NCBI GenBank assembly: GCA_947494035.1
Contig: CANLTN010000020.1
Location: 9,554-73,553 of the forward strand
Source: Pseudovibrio sp947494035
Lineage (GTDB): Bacteria; Pseudomonadota; Alphaproteobacteria; Rhizobiales; Stappiaceae
Length of the DNA stretch: 64,000 nt
Reading direction: 5' to 3'
A model generated the notes under the pieces. It had not been told where the DNA came from. It saw only the letters and a program-made list of their open reading frames with translations, and did not search any database. Of this stretch, positions 1 through 8,923 are shown piece by piece (position 1 is the stretch's first letter; the number at the start of each line of letters is the position of its first letter). The position numbers and the translations under genes are program-made.

Positions 1-1616
1 ATAAGGCTGGCTGTACCCGCCATGAAGACGGAACAGTGACAACACCTGCGGGTTTCAAAGAAGCATACAAAGCTTACGCCGAAGGCGGCTGGGGTGGTCT
101 GTCCATTCCTGAGCAGTATGGCGGCCAGGGCATGCCTGCGACCCTTTCTGTTATCTTGAATGAGTACCTGTGTTCCGCAAACCAGGCGTTTGCGATGTAT
201 CCGGGTCTGACCGCCGGTGCGATGGCAGCTCTGCTCGTTCACGCAAACGACGAAATTAAAGACACCTACCTGCCGAAAATGGCAAGTGGCGAGTGGACAG
301 GTACCATGAACCTGACCGAGCCACATTGCGGTACCGACCTTGGCATGATGCGTACAAAAGCGGTTCCACAGGGCGACGGCAGCTACAAGATTTCCGGCAC
401 GAAGATCTTCATCTCTGCTGGTGACCATGACCTTGCTGAGAACATTGTCCACCTTGTTCTGGCACGTATTGAAGGTGCTCCTGAAGGTATCAAGGGTATT
501 TCCCTGTTTGTGGTTCCTAAGAAGAAGCTCGATGCTGACGGAAATCCTGCTGAATCGAACAACGTGAGTGTTGGCGCCATCGAAGAGAAGATGGGTATCC
601 ACGCGAACTCCACTTGTGTCATGAACTATGACGAATCCGTCGGCTATCTCGTTGGTGAAGAACACAAAGGCATGCGTGCCATGTTCGTCATGATGAACGA
701 AGCACGCCTTGGTGTTGGTATTCAGGGTCTGTCTCAGTCTGAAGTGGCTTACCAGAACGCTCTGGCCTATGCGAAGGACCGTCTTCAGGGGCGCTCACTG
801 ACTGGACCTAAGAGCCCGGACAAGCCAGCTGACCCGATCATCGTTCATCCGGATATCCGCCGCGTTTTGATGACCATCCGGTCCTTCAACGAAGCTGCCC
901 GTGCTCTTTACATGTGGACCTCGCTGCATGGCGATGTCTCCCACCTGTCTCAGGACGATGCTGAAAAGCAGGCTTCCGACGACATGATGGGTCTGCTGAC
1001 ACCGGTCGTCAAAGGCGTTCTGACGGATAAGGGCTTTGACAACACCGTTATGGCTCAGCAGGTCTTTGGTGGTCACGGCTATATCCAGGAATGGGGTATG
1101 GACCAGTTCGTGCGTGATGCCCGTATCGCCATGATCTATGAAGGTGCCAACGGCGTTCAGGCGCTTGACCTTGTTGGCCGTAAGCTGCCTGCAAACGGTG
1201 GTCGTGCGGTTCAGGCATGGTTCAAGGAAGTAAGCGCGTTCATTAAAGAGCATGAAGGCGACGAAGAGCTTGGCGTTTACATGAAGGGCCTGAAGCAGTC
1301 TTTGAACGATCTGCAGGCAGCGACCATGTGGTTCATGCAGAACGCGATGAAGAACCCGGACAATGCCGGTGCTGGCTCCAACGACTACATGCACCTGTTC
1401 GGTCTGGTGGCTCTTGGTTACATGTGGACCAAGATCGCAATTGCTGCGAACCGCAAGATCAAAGAGGGCGCAAATGGTCAGGAAGACTGGCTGAAAACCA
1501 AGCTGACCCTTGGAACCTTCTTCATGGAACGTGTGATGCCTGAATCTTCTGCCCATCTGGCACGCATCTCCACCGGTGCTGACACCATGATGAGCCTCGA
1601 CGCGGAAGCGTTCTGA
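1..1616 (+). CDS. Acyl-CoA dehydrogenase with extra C-terminal domain (5' end cut by window edge)
   Basis: FAD-dependent acyl-CoA dehydrogenase, the first oxidation step of beta-oxidation. The reading frame is open to the first base (codons from position 3), and the residues before the GTG at 36 continue the family's usual N-terminal region, so that GTG is internal and the true start lies outside the window. Visible motifs are the FAD/substrate segment NLTEPHCGTDLG, the C-terminal GGHGYIQEWG motif and the catalytic glutamate in MIYEGANG (codon 1140-1142). About 110 residues beyond this form the extra C-terminal domain seen in long (about 595 residue) members related to methylmercaptopropionyl-CoA dehydrogenases. 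The substrate cannot be told from sequence; the thiolase and FadB-type genes that follow suggest fatty acyl-CoA. Confidence 0.93.
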   Translation, partial: KAGCTRHEDGTVTTPAGFKEAYKAYAEGGWGGLSIPEQYGGQGMPATLSVILNEYLCSANQAFAMYPGLTAGAMAALLVHANDEIKDTYLPKMASGEWTGTMNLTEPHCGTDLGMMRTKAVPQGDGSYKISGTKIFISAGDHDLAENIVHLVLARIEGAPEGIKGISLFVVPKKKLDADGNPAESNNVSVGAIEEKMGIHANSTCVMNYDESVGYLVGEEHKGMRAMFVMMNEARLGVGIQGLSQSEVAYQNALAYAKDRLQGRSLTGPKSPDKPADPIIVHPDIRRVLMTIRSFNEAARALYMWTSLHGDVSHLSQDDAEKQASDDMMGLLTPVVKGVLTDKGFDNTVMAQQVFGGHGYIQEWGMDQFVRDARIAMIYEGANGVQALDLVGRKLPANGGRAVQAWFKEVSAFIKEHEGDEELGVYMKGLKQSLNDLQAATMWFMQNAMKNPDNAGAGSNDYMHLFGLVALGYMWTKIAIAANRKIKEGANGQEDWLKTKLTLGTFFMERVMPESSAHLARISTGADTMMSLDAEAF

Positions 1617-1637
1617 ATAAATTATCGCAATTCAGGG

Positions 1638-1662
1638 GCCCGGGACCTATCCCGGGCTCTTG
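1638..1662 (+). terminator. GC-rich hairpin after acyl-CoA dehydrogenase
   Basis: Eight-base perfect inverted repeat (GCCCGGGA / TCCCGGGC) with a four-base loop, 21 bases after the stop codon. The tail is only weakly T-rich (TCTTGT), so termination may be partial and leave read-through into the genes that follow. Confidence 0.55.
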
Positions 1663-1716
1663 TCCTGCCCTAGTCTCGACCTGATATATTAAGCTAACAG
1701 ATTTTAGGAGTGCGAT

Positions 1717-2355
1717 ATGGCGGAATATAAACTTCAGTGTTTTGCGCAGAGCGGCAATGCCTACAAGGTTGCGCTGATGCTGGAGCTTTCCCAAGCATCA
1801 TGGACCCCTGAGTGGGTTGATTTTTTCAATGGTGCAACCCGCGATCCTGAGTTTCGTAGCGAGCAGAACGAGATGGGTGAAATTCCTGTGCTGATACACG
1901 GGGAAACACGGCTGACGCAGTCTGCCGTGATACTGGAATACCTGACCCAGCAACTTGGCACGTTTGGCTGGGAGAACGAGGAAGAACGCCGGGAAATCAT
2001 GCGCTGGCTGTTCTGGGACAACCACAAGCTGACTAGCTATGTGGCGACCCTGCGCTTCTTGCGCGCCCTGGCAAAAACCGGTGAGACCGATGTGACCCGC
2101 TTTTTTGAAGGTCGGGCCATCGCCGCCCTCAAGGTTCTGGATAAACGCCTTGAGGACCATAACTTCCTTGTTGCAAATCGCCCAACAATCGCAGACCTTT
2201 CGGTATGCGGATACCTGTTTTGGCCAGAAGAGATTGGTGTGGACTTCGGCCCTTTATCAAATGTGAATGCATGGCTTGAGCGGATTAAGGCCCTACCCCA
2301 CTGGGTAGCCCCTTATGAGCTTATGCCCGGCCACCCTATGCCTACACCAGCCTGA
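1717..2355 (+). CDS. Glutathione S-transferase family protein
   Basis: 212-residue cytosolic glutathione-transferase-like protein. The N-terminal thioredoxin-fold domain (about 1-80) has the glutathione-binding segment GEIPVLIHGETRLTQSA with the cis-proline and the following acidic/serine pair; an all-helical C-terminal domain follows (about 90-205, with TIADLSVCGYLFW near 175). ATG at 1717 is preceded by TAGGAG at suitable spacing. It sits between beta-oxidation genes, 21 bases before the thiolase, and may be co-transcribed with it; conjugating or detoxifying activity is family knowledge only and the substrate is unknown. Confidence 0.87.
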   Translation: MAEYKLQCFAQSGNAYKVALMLELSQASWTPEWVDFFNGATRDPEFRSEQNEMGEIPVLIHGETRLTQSAVILEYLTQQLGTFGWENEEERREIMRWLFWDNHKLTSYVATLRFLRALAKTGETDVTRFFEGRAIAALKVLDKRLEDHNFLVANRPTIADLSVCGYLFWPEEIGVDFGPLSNVNAWLERIKALPHWVAPYELMPGHPMPTPA

Positions 2356-2376
2356 CCAATTTTTGCGGAGGACAAT

Positions 2377-3585
2377 ATGGCAGACGCCCTTATATTCGAT
2401 CATGTTCGCACCCCACGTGGGCGCGGCAAGAAAGACGGCTCTTTGCATGAAGTTTCAACAGCACGCCTTGCGGCGAACGCTCTTGAAGCCATCAGAGACC
2501 GCAATGAGCTTGACACCAAGCTTGTAGACGACGTTGTGCTTGGCTGTGTTGACCCGGTAGGTGATGCAGGCTCTGACATTGCACGTGCTGCTATTTTTGC
2601 AGCAAACTACGACCGTTCTGTTCCTGGTATGCAGATCAACCGTTTTTGTGCATCCGGCCTTGATGCGGTCAACATGGGTGCTTCCCAGATCATGTCCGGC
2701 CAGAACAAGCTGGTAATTTCCGGCGGTGTGGAAGCGATGAGCCGTGTTGGTCTTGGTGCTTCGGGCGGTCCATGGCCTGCAGACCCGCAGGTTGCTATTC
2801 CTGCCTACTTCATGCCTCAGGGCGTTTCTGCTGACCTGATCTCCACCAAATACGGTTTTTCCCGTGATGATGTGGATGCATACTCAGTAGAGAGCCAGCG
2901 CCGTGCAAAGAAGGCATGGGATGAAGGCCGCTTCAAGAACTCTGTTGTTCCTGTACGCGACATCAACGGTCTGACCATTCTGGACCATGACGAGCACATG
3001 CGCCCGCAAACAGACATGCAGTCTCTTGCAGGTTTGAACCCATCCTTCGAGATGATGGGCAACATGGGCGGCTTCAACGCTGTTGGTATTCAGGCACACC
3101 CTGAGATCGAAAAGATCAACCATATGCACCATGCTGGTAACTCCTCCGGTATCGTGGATGGTGCTGCCGCTGTGCTGATGGGTACCCGCGAGGCTGGTGA
3201 AGCTTATGGCCTGAAAGCACGTGCACGGATCAAGGCTTTTGCAAACATCGGTTCTGACCCGGCACTGATGCTGACAGGTCCGGTTGATGTGACCGAGAAG
3301 CTTTTGAAAAATTCCGGCATGGAAATTGGCGATATCGACCTGTTTGAGCTGAACGAAGCGTTTGCCGCTGTTGTTCTGCGTTACATGCAGGCGTTTGAGA
3401 TTGACCACGCCAACATGAACGTGAACGGTGGTGCAATTGCGATGGGCCATCCACTTGGTGCAACCGGTGCAATGATCCTTGGTACAGTTCTTGATGAGCT
3501 GGAGCGTCAGGACAAAAACACCGCACTTGTTACCCTGTGTATTGGTGCAGGCATGGGCACAGCAACCATCATTGAGCGCGTTTAA
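2377..3585 (+). CDS. Acetyl-CoA acyltransferase (thiolase, FadA-like)
   Basis: 402-residue thiolase catalysing CoA-dependent cleavage of 3-ketoacyl-CoA, the last step of beta-oxidation. All catalytic residues are visible: acyl-accepting Cys91 in NRFCASGLDAVN, His358 in GGAIAMGHPLGATGA and Cys388 in LCIGAGMGTA, as is the NEAFA motif. Length is normal for the family. Ribosome binding site GCGGAGG precedes the ATG. The FadB-type gene starts 15 bases after the stop, so the two subunits of the beta-oxidation complex are very likely co-transcribed, here in thiolase-first order. Degradative rather than biosynthetic use is inferred from this context. Confidence 0.94.
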   Translation: MADALIFDHVRTPRGRGKKDGSLHEVSTARLAANALEAIRDRNELDTKLVDDVVLGCVDPVGDAGSDIARAAIFAANYDRSVPGMQINRFCASGLDAVNMGASQIMSGQNKLVISGGVEAMSRVGLGASGGPWPADPQVAIPAYFMPQGVSADLISTKYGFSRDDVDAYSVESQRRAKKAWDEGRFKNSVVPVRDINGLTILDHDEHMRPQTDMQSLAGLNPSFEMMGNMGGFNAVGIQAHPEIEKINHMHHAGNSSGIVDGAAAVLMGTREAGEAYGLKARARIKAFANIGSDPALMLTGPVDVTEKLLKNSGMEIGDIDLFELNEAFAAVVLRYMQAFEIDHANMNVNGGAIAMGHPLGATGAMILGTVLDELERQDKNTALVTLCIGAGMGTATIIERV

Positions 3586-3599
3586 GGGGAGAGATAGAC

Positions 3600-5813
3600 A
3601 TGACTTACACACACTTTACCCTTGAAACCGATGCGGACGGCTTTGCAGTTCTGAAATGGGACTCACCTGAAAAGCCGATGAACGTTTTTGACGAATCCGT
3701 CATTAACGAGCTGGACAAAGTGATCGACGACATCACCGCTGATGATGCCATCAAAGGTGTTGTGGTTGCGTCCGGCAAGAAAGCGTTTTCCGCTGGAGCT
3801 GACCTTTCCATGATCGGCAAGGCTCTTAGCGTTTATAAGAAGCGTCAGGGCGTTGATCCGGAAGGCGCTGCAAAAGAACTGTTTGAAGGCACTCGCAAGC
3901 TTTCTCTCATCCTGCGCAAACTGGAAACATCCGGTAAGCCATATGTGGCTGCTGTAAACGGTGTTGCCATGGGTGGCGGTACCGAGCTTGCACTGGCTTG
4001 TCACAAGCGTGTCGGTGCTGAAGACACCCTGAAAATGGCTCTGCCTGAAGTTAAGGTGGGTCTGTTCCCGGGTGCTGGTGGTACGCAGCGTGTTATGCGC
4101 CTCGTTCCTGACCTTCAGGGCGGCTTGCAGTTCCTGATGACCGGTCAGAACCTTGACGCGAAGAAGGCCATGCGCCTGAAGCTGATTGACGCTGTTGCGC
4201 CTGAGGCTGGCCTGATTGACGCTGCCAAGAAGATGCTCTCAGAGGGTGTTGACCCAGTTGCTCCTTGGGACAAGAAGGGCTTCAAAATCCCGACTGGTAA
4301 GGTTTACTCCCCAGCCGGCATGCAGTTCTGGCCAGCTGCGAACGCAATCTACCGTCAGAACACCTATGACAACTACCCGGGCGCACGCTACATGCTGCAC
4401 TCTGTTGTTGAAGGCCTGATGGTTCCAATCGACGCTGGTCTGACCATTGAGAGCCGTTACTTTGCGCATGTTCTGCAGAGCAAAGAAGCTGCTGCCATGG
4501 TTCGCTCCCTGTTTGGTTCCATGCAGGAGCTGAACAAAGGTGCGCGTCGCCCAGCTGGTGTGCCTGAAACAAGCCTGAAGAAGGTTGGTGTTCTTGGTGC
4601 TGGCATGATGGGTGCAGGCATTGCTTACGTGACAGCGAAAGCTGGCCTTGAGGTTGTTCTGATCGACCAGTCTCAGGAAGCTGCTGACAAAGGTAAGTCC
4701 TACTCTGAAAGCCTTCTGGACAAAGCAATCAAGCGCGGCAAGTCTACAGCTGAGAAGAAAGAAAAGCTGCTCAGTCTGATCACCGCAACCACCGACTACA
4801 GCGCTCTGAGCGATGTGGATCTGGTGATTGAAGCTGTGTTCGAAGACCGCGAAGTGAAGCGTGTTGTTACCGAGAAAGCCGAAGCGGCAATGCCAGCTTC
4901 CGCAGTCTACGCGTCCAACACCTCTACCCTTCCGATCACCTCGCTGGCAGAAGCTTCTTCCCGTCCAGCTGACTTCATCGGCATTCACTTCTTCTCCCCA
5001 GTGGACAAGATGATGCTTGTTGAGATCATTTTGGGTGAGAAGACCGAGGACAAGGCAACTGCTGTTGCTCTGGACTACGTAAAGGCAATCAAGAAGACCC
5101 CGATTGTTGTCAATGACAGCCGTGGCTTCTACACCTCCCGCGTGGTTGGCACCTATGTTCGCGAAGGCATCATGATGCTTTCCGATGGTGTACCAGCAGC
5201 CATGATCGAGAACGCTGGCAAGATGGCAGGCATGCCTGTTGGTCCGCTTTCTCTGGGTGATGAGGTTGCTCTGGACCTTGCCTGGAAGATTAAAGAAGCA
5301 ACCAAGAAAGACCTTGGCGATGCTTATCCTTCCAGCGGTTTTGACACCATTCTTGATGCGATGGTTGTTAAGAACGAGCGCTTTGGCCGTAAGAACTCCA
5401 AGGGCTTTTACGACTACAAAGGCAAGGACAAGGCTCTGTGGCCTGGTATCACCGAGATCACTGGTCCATCCAAGTCTGCTGACGAGTTTGACGTTGAAGA
5501 ACTGAAGGACCGCCTGCTGGGCATTCAGGCTCTTGAAACCGCACGCGTGTTTGAAGAGAACTGCCTGACAGACGTTCGTGAAGCAGACGTTGGCTCCATT
5601 CTCGGCTTCGGCTTTGCACCGTTCTCCGGTGGCACGCTATCTTACATCGACGGCATCGGCACCAAAGAGTTCGTAGAACGCTGTGACAAGCTGGCCGCCA
5701 AGTACGGCGACCGCTTCGCACCAAACAAACAGCTGCGCGCGATGGCAGAAGCTGGCGAGACCTACTACGGTAAGTTCTCCCCTGTAGAAGCTGTAGCAGA
5801 AGCTGCTGAATAA
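3600..5813 (+). CDS. 3-hydroxyacyl-CoA dehydrogenase / enoyl-CoA hydratase fusion (FadB/FadJ type)
   Basis: 737-residue bifunctional beta-oxidation enzyme. Residues about 1-190 are an enoyl-CoA hydratase domain (oxyanion-hole segment KAFSAGADLSM, then VAMGGGTELALACH with an active-site Glu and LPEVKVGLFPGAGGTQR with the second). From about 327 a Rossmann dehydrogenase domain begins with GAGMMG (333-338) and acidic VVLID; NTSTLPIT and the catalytic histidine in IGIHFFSPVDKM follow, then the two helical C-terminal dehydrogenase domains. Ribosome binding site GGGGAG lies in the 14-base gap behind the thiolase. It should work with the thiolase as the trifunctional complex. FadB versus FadJ subtype was not resolved. 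Confidence 0.94.
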   Translation: MTYTHFTLETDADGFAVLKWDSPEKPMNVFDESVINELDKVIDDITADDAIKGVVVASGKKAFSAGADLSMIGKALSVYKKRQGVDPEGAAKELFEGTRKLSLILRKLETSGKPYVAAVNGVAMGGGTELALACHKRVGAEDTLKMALPEVKVGLFPGAGGTQRVMRLVPDLQGGLQFLMTGQNLDAKKAMRLKLIDAVAPEAGLIDAAKKMLSEGVDPVAPWDKKGFKIPTGKVYSPAGMQFWPAANAIYRQNTYDNYPGARYMLHSVVEGLMVPIDAGLTIESRYFAHVLQSKEAAAMVRSLFGSMQELNKGARRPAGVPETSLKKVGVLGAGMMGAGIAYVTAKAGLEVVLIDQSQEAADKGKSYSESLLDKAIKRGKSTAEKKEKLLSLITATTDYSALSDVDLVIEAVFEDREVKRVVTEKAEAAMPASAVYASNTSTLPITSLAEASSRPADFIGIHFFSPVDKMMLVEIILGEKTEDKATAVALDYVKAIKKTPIVVNDSRGFYTSRVVGTYVREGIMMLSDGVPAAMIENAGKMAGMPVGPLSLGDEVALDLAWKIKEATKKDLGDAYPSSGFDTILDAMVVKNERFGRKNSKGFYDYKGKDKALWPGITEITGPSKSADEFDVEELKDRLLGIQALETARVFEENCLTDVREADVGSILGFGFAPFSGGTLSYIDGIGTKEFVERCDKLAAKYGDRFAPNKQLRAMAEAGETYYGKFSPVEAVAEAAE

Positions 5814-5861
5814 TACGGGATCGGCTGGGCGTAACAGCCCAGCTGCCTAGTTAGAATTAGG

Positions 5862-5895
5862 AACGCCGATGGGAGAGATCTCATCGGCGTTTTTT
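5862..5895 (+). terminator. Rho-independent terminator of the beta-oxidation genes
   Basis: Ten-base perfect stem AACGCCGATG / CATCGGCGTT with a 10-base loop followed by a T run, about 50 bases after the fadB-type stop. A second small hairpin (GCTGGGC / GCCCAGC, 5824-5843) lies between. Confidence 0.88.
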
Positions 5896-5913
5896 ATTGG
5901 ACAGCTCACAAGT

Positions 5914-6012
5914 CGTCATCCCGCACTTGATGCGGGATCCAGAGCAACACGTTCAGGCTTTTCGACATTCCAGACATAGATCCCGCATCGCGCTTCGCTT
6001 GTGCGGGATGAC
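5914..6012. repeat. Palindromic intergenic repeat element, about 100 bp
   Basis: The two ends are inverted copies: GTCATCCCGCACTTGATGCG at the left and a rightward GATCCCGCAT...TGTGCGGGATGAC at the right, each with its own small hairpin, joined by a central 40 bases. This CGTCATCCCGC type of palindrome is a common dispersed intergenic element in alphaproteobacteria. It carries no gene and lies just downstream of a terminator and next to a gene remnant. Copy number could not be checked in this window, where I saw only this copy. Confidence 0.7.
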
Positions 6013-6022
6013 GGGAGGGGTG

Positions 6023-6226
6023 TCAGCTGACCAGTCCCCTTTTTGCCTCGGGATTTTGAAGAGTGACGGGCGGCTTCCACTCATACTCGATCTCCCCCTC
6101 CCGCTCCTCAACCAGCGTGAAGCCGTGGCGGAGGTAGAAGGCGTTGGCGCGGCTGGTCAGATGGAGGTCTACTTCGTTTGGTTCCGTCGCGTAGGCCAAA
6201 AACGGCACAGCAGTAACTTTCAGCAA
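6023..6226 (-). pseudogene. C-terminal remnant of a GNAT-type acetyltransferase
   Basis: Only the last part of a GNAT N-acetyltransferase is recognisable: RANAFYLRHGFTLVEE matches the family's acetyl-CoA-binding and terminal strand region (N..A..FY...GF), ending in IEYEWKP. A full domain needs about 150 residues; here the matching part is under 70, no ATG with a ribosome site is present, and upstream the frame runs only about 25 codons before a stop (TAA near 6300). It borders the palindromic repeat, which suggests decay or a rearrangement. Unlikely to be functional. Confidence 0.6.
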
Positions 6227-6317
6227 TAACCTGAGGGCACAAAGTGGGTTTGCGTCTATGCAATATCCCTCGGGCTTCCTATATAGAAAACAATCTTAAG
6301 CAATATGCTTTTAACCT

Positions 6318-6380
6318 AGAGCAGTCAAACTGCCTTGACTTTCAATTTTTACGCGCATTCCGGTCGAAAACCGGCCTCTA
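6318..6380. repeat. Rhizobiales-type intergenic repeat fragment
   Basis: The segment starting TAGAGC and containing TTTTTACGCGCATTCCGG and GAAAACCGG resembles dispersed intergenic elements of Rhizobiales that I recall as an AGAGC end plus a TTTTTACGC...TTCCGG...AAAACCG core. It contains the short hairpin CCGGT/ACCGG. It lies directly upstream of the DUF6460-like gene and may overlap its promoter. Assignment is from memory and needs a genome-wide comparison. Confidence 0.4.
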
Positions 6381-6416
6381 CCTAAAGAGATGCGCTTTGG
6401 TACAGCGGAGATTTTG

Positions 6417-6689
6417 ATGTCAGACGATAAGTTCAACCGTTTTCTTGGAGACTCGCCAGCACGGGTGCTCTTTCGGCTGATTTTTCTGTCCTTGATTGTC
6501 GGAATTGTTCTGGCCGCGCTGAATTTTTCACCGTTGTCACTGATTTACTCCGTGCAGGAGTTCTTTGTCCGGATCTGGAATATGGGTTTCTCAGCGCTTG
6601 AGCGTTTTGGCTCTTACTTCCTGCTTGGTGCCATGGTGGTGGTGCCGCTCTGGTTTATCTCACGGCTTATGAACTGGCGCGGACGATAA
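6417..6689 (+). CDS. Small two-helix membrane protein (DUF6460-like)
   Basis: 90-residue protein with two hydrophobic segments (VLFRLIFLSLIVGIVLAAL and YFLLGAMVVVPLWFISRL) and a charged N terminus MSDDKFNRFLGDSP; it resembles the small inner-membrane DUF6460 family of alphaproteobacteria, whose function is unknown. I chose the ATG at 6417, preceded by GCGGAG at six bases; an in-frame ATG nine codons upstream (6390) has no such site. It stands alone: the gene downstream is on the other strand. Confidence 0.72.
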   Translation: MSDDKFNRFLGDSPARVLFRLIFLSLIVGIVLAALNFSPLSLIYSVQEFFVRIWNMGFSALERFGSYFLLGAMVVVPLWFISRLMNWRGR

Positions 6690-6716
6690 CGGCGCCAGTT
6701 CCTTGCTGCACACCCA

Positions 6717-7280
6717 TTACTGCATGCAGATATTATGGATGTTGACGGACAGGTTTTCGAAGATCTCAGGATCATCGCTGGTGTTGCCCATCAGAACGGC
6801 TACCTCCATTGCAGCAAGAACGAAATCTGACTTCACGAGCGCTTCTTCAGAGGACCAGTCGCCGCTGTATTCCAGCAGATCTGCCAGCCAGGTGCGGTTG
6901 CGGCGGGCAAATGTTGCGGCCAGTTGCTGAAGGTCTTCGGGTAATTCTTCGTTCTTATCTCCCAGCACAGCTGCGAGGAACAGCTCGCCACCATCTGTCA
7001 TCCCAGCTTGAAAGGCGGCGATGTAGGTGTCCAAGGCTCTGCGGAAGTGGAGCGTTTGCGTAACAGGATCACCCAGAATTTGCAGAAAGCGGTCGATGTA
7101 CCGTTCCAACACAGCCCGTTCCACGCCGTTCTTCGAAGGGAACATCTTTGAGATGTCCTGTTTGCTCGCTCCGGTCGTGCTGGCAAGTTGATTAACATCC
7201 AAGCCCAGCAGCCCACTTTCGCGGATCATGTAATCGGCCGTGTCCAGTACGAGGCTTCTATCGGTGAGCACAACACCCAT
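6717..7280 (-). CDS. TetR-family transcriptional regulator
   Basis: About 187-residue one-component repressor-type protein. The N-terminal helix-turn-helix is visible as GLDVNQLASTTGASKQDISK followed by MFPSKNGVERAVLERYID, the usual TetR pattern in which the recognition helix is followed by F.SK..L. The C-terminal helical ligand domain shows no recognisable ligand signature. Start at 7280 is favoured because GGGAG lies six bases upstream; an in-frame TTG at 7319 lacks one. Its target is unknown; regulators of this type often control themselves or a neighbour, but no clear operator was found. Confidence 0.83.
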   Translation of the reverse strand: MGVVLTDRSLVLDTADYMIRESGLLGLDVNQLASTTGASKQDISKMFPSKNGVERAVLERYIDRFLQILGDPVTQTLHFRRALDTYIAAFQAGMTDGGELFLAAVLGDKNEELPEDLQQLAATFARRNRTWLADLLEYSGDWSSEEALVKSDFVLAAMEVAVLMGNTSDDPEIFENLSVNIHNICMQ

Positions 7281-7438
7281 ACGTGTCTCCCAAGCTTGCG
7301 CGGCTCTTATTTTTTGCAATTAACGAGGAGAATACTGCGCATTTCTCCGAAAATGGCAAGAGACATATATCTGATTGTTTCCTGTAATAATTACTTCAAA
7401 TTTTACATAAATTACGTATAAAAGAACTTAGTTTTAAA

Positions 7439-8344
7439 TCATAGGTACTTCGCTGCCGTCTGGTATAAAATTGAATGGCGATTAACCAATAGTTCCAGAT
7501 CGAAGGAATACCCTCCCCCAAGGACACCAGCAATCGGGATGCCCTCATTCCTTACCAGCCGAAAGACCAGATTCTCTCTTTTGTGCAGGCCCTCATCTGA
7601 GAGGGCAAGGCGTCCCAATCGGTCCTCATGGTGCGGATCAACGCCAGCGTTGAAGAACACCAAATCGGCTTTGAAGGTGGTGAGGACCGATTTAAGCGTA
7701 TCCTCCAGTATTGCCAGATACTCGTCATCTTCCATGCCATCCCTCAGAGGCACATCGAGCGTAGAGGCCCTCTTTCGGACCGGGTAGTTCTTTTCTGAAT
7801 GCAGGGAGAGCGTGAAGACGCTTGCGTCGAGCGCGAAGATGTCGGCCGTGCCGTCGCCCTGATGGACATCCAAATCAATGATGAGCACGCGGGAGGCCAT
7901 GCGCATGGCCTGAACGGTCTTTACGGCGACAGCCACGTCGTTAAACACGCAAAAGCCTGCCCCTTGTGCAATTCGGGCGTGGTGGGAGCCACCTGCGGTG
8001 TTGCAGGCGATGCAATGCTCCAATGCCAGCATTGCGGTGAGCAGAGAACCTCCAGTGGCGTATTGCGCACGGAAGGACACGCTCTGCGTCATGGGAAAGC
8101 CGATCTCACGCGCTATGGCGTGGGGGACATGACAGCTGAGGACTTGATCGACATAGTCCCTTGCATGAACGCGCAGCAGGTTTTCTCTGGAGATTGGGCT
8201 GGGTTCATGAAACTCATAGAGCGCCCCGTGCGGGTCGGTATCCTTCAACCACCGGGCCACACCGGCATACTTGCGCATCGGGAAGCGGTGGTTTTCGGGA
8301 ATATCTGCTGTATAGGCAGGATGATGCACGACTGGTAGCTTCAC
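7439..8344 (-). CDS. Histone deacetylase superfamily amidohydrolase
   Basis: 301-residue zinc-dependent deacetylase-like enzyme of the AcuC/HDAC/acetylpolyamine amidohydrolase superfamily, closest by eye to the short class IV type. Key residues are in place: the histidine pair His121-His122 in GGSHHAR, zinc ligands Asp159 and His161 in IIDLDVHQGDGT, third ligand Asp236 in FNAGVDPHHEDRLG, and the Tyr of the GGGYS loop. Start is a GTG at 8344 with GAGGGGG upstream. Bacterial members act on acetylated small molecules or proteins; the substrate here is unknown. It stands alone, divergent from nothing obvious. Confidence 0.9.
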   Translation of the reverse strand: MKLPVVHHPAYTADIPENHRFPMRKYAGVARWLKDTDPHGALYEFHEPSPISRENLLRVHARDYVDQVLSCHVPHAIAREIGFPMTQSVSFRAQYATGGSLLTAMLALEHCIACNTAGGSHHARIAQGAGFCVFNDVAVAVKTVQAMRMASRVLIIDLDVHQGDGTADIFALDASVFTLSLHSEKNYPVRKRASTLDVPLRDGMEDDEYLAILEDTLKSVLTTFKADLVFFNAGVDPHHEDRLGRLALSDEGLHKRENLVFRLVRNEGIPIAGVLGGGYSFDLELLVNRHSILYQTAAKYL

Positions 8345-8542
8345 AGCGGCCCCCTCTTCGTGAAAGGCATCCCTCTGTAAATCTCAGATCTGGTGCGCTT
8401 TGGGTTTATCTTGGTGTTCAAGGAAGAAATCCGGATCACGTCTTCAGATGGCTTTCTCTTACACCAGCAGCTGTCTCAGGCTCAAGTTCGCGGAGTCGTG
8501 AAATGTGTTGCCCCCAACAGCGCCGGGGGCAACTTCGGATTA

Positions 8543-8923
8543 TTAGTTTGGTTGAGCTACAACCCACTCATTCATGACACCATCCCCGGAGATATCTCCA
8601 GGAGCTGTATCGAGACGGTATGTGTAGACGGGTTTACCCTGATAGGCCCATTGCTGTGTCCCATCGCTGCGCGTTGCGAGGGTATAATCGCCTTGAGCCG
8701 CTGCACCTTCGTCAGCGTGAAGTGGAGGCCACAAGAAAGCGCAGAGGTGGTCACAATTTGACACTCCATCGGTGTCATCGGAATAGAAATACAGGGTGTT
8801 GCCACTGCCATCTACCAATGTTTGCCCTTTGCTGGTTTCGCCCACTTGAGGTGCGTCTGCTGCCAGAGCATAAGCACCAGAGCTGATGACGAGAGCGGCT
8901 GCAAGCGTTAGGGATTTAAGCAT
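8543..8923 (-). CDS. Secreted Yx(FWY)xxD-repeat protein
   Basis: 126-residue exported protein. A cleavable signal peptide (MLKSLTLAAALVISSGAYALA) is followed by two copies of the secreted-repeat motif of the PF03640 type: NTLYFYSDDTDGVSNC..C..LWPPL and QWAYQGKPVYTYRLDTAPGD, ending EWVVAQP. The two cysteines in the first repeat could form a disulfide. No lipobox is seen, so it is probably periplasmic and soluble. Function of the family is unknown. Confidence 0.83.
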   Translation of the reverse strand: MLKSLTLAAALVISSGAYALAADAPQVGETSKGQTLVDGSGNTLYFYSDDTDGVSNCDHLCAFLWPPLHADEGAAAQGDYTLATRSDGTQQWAYQGKPVYTYRLDTAPGDISGDGVMNEWVVAQPN

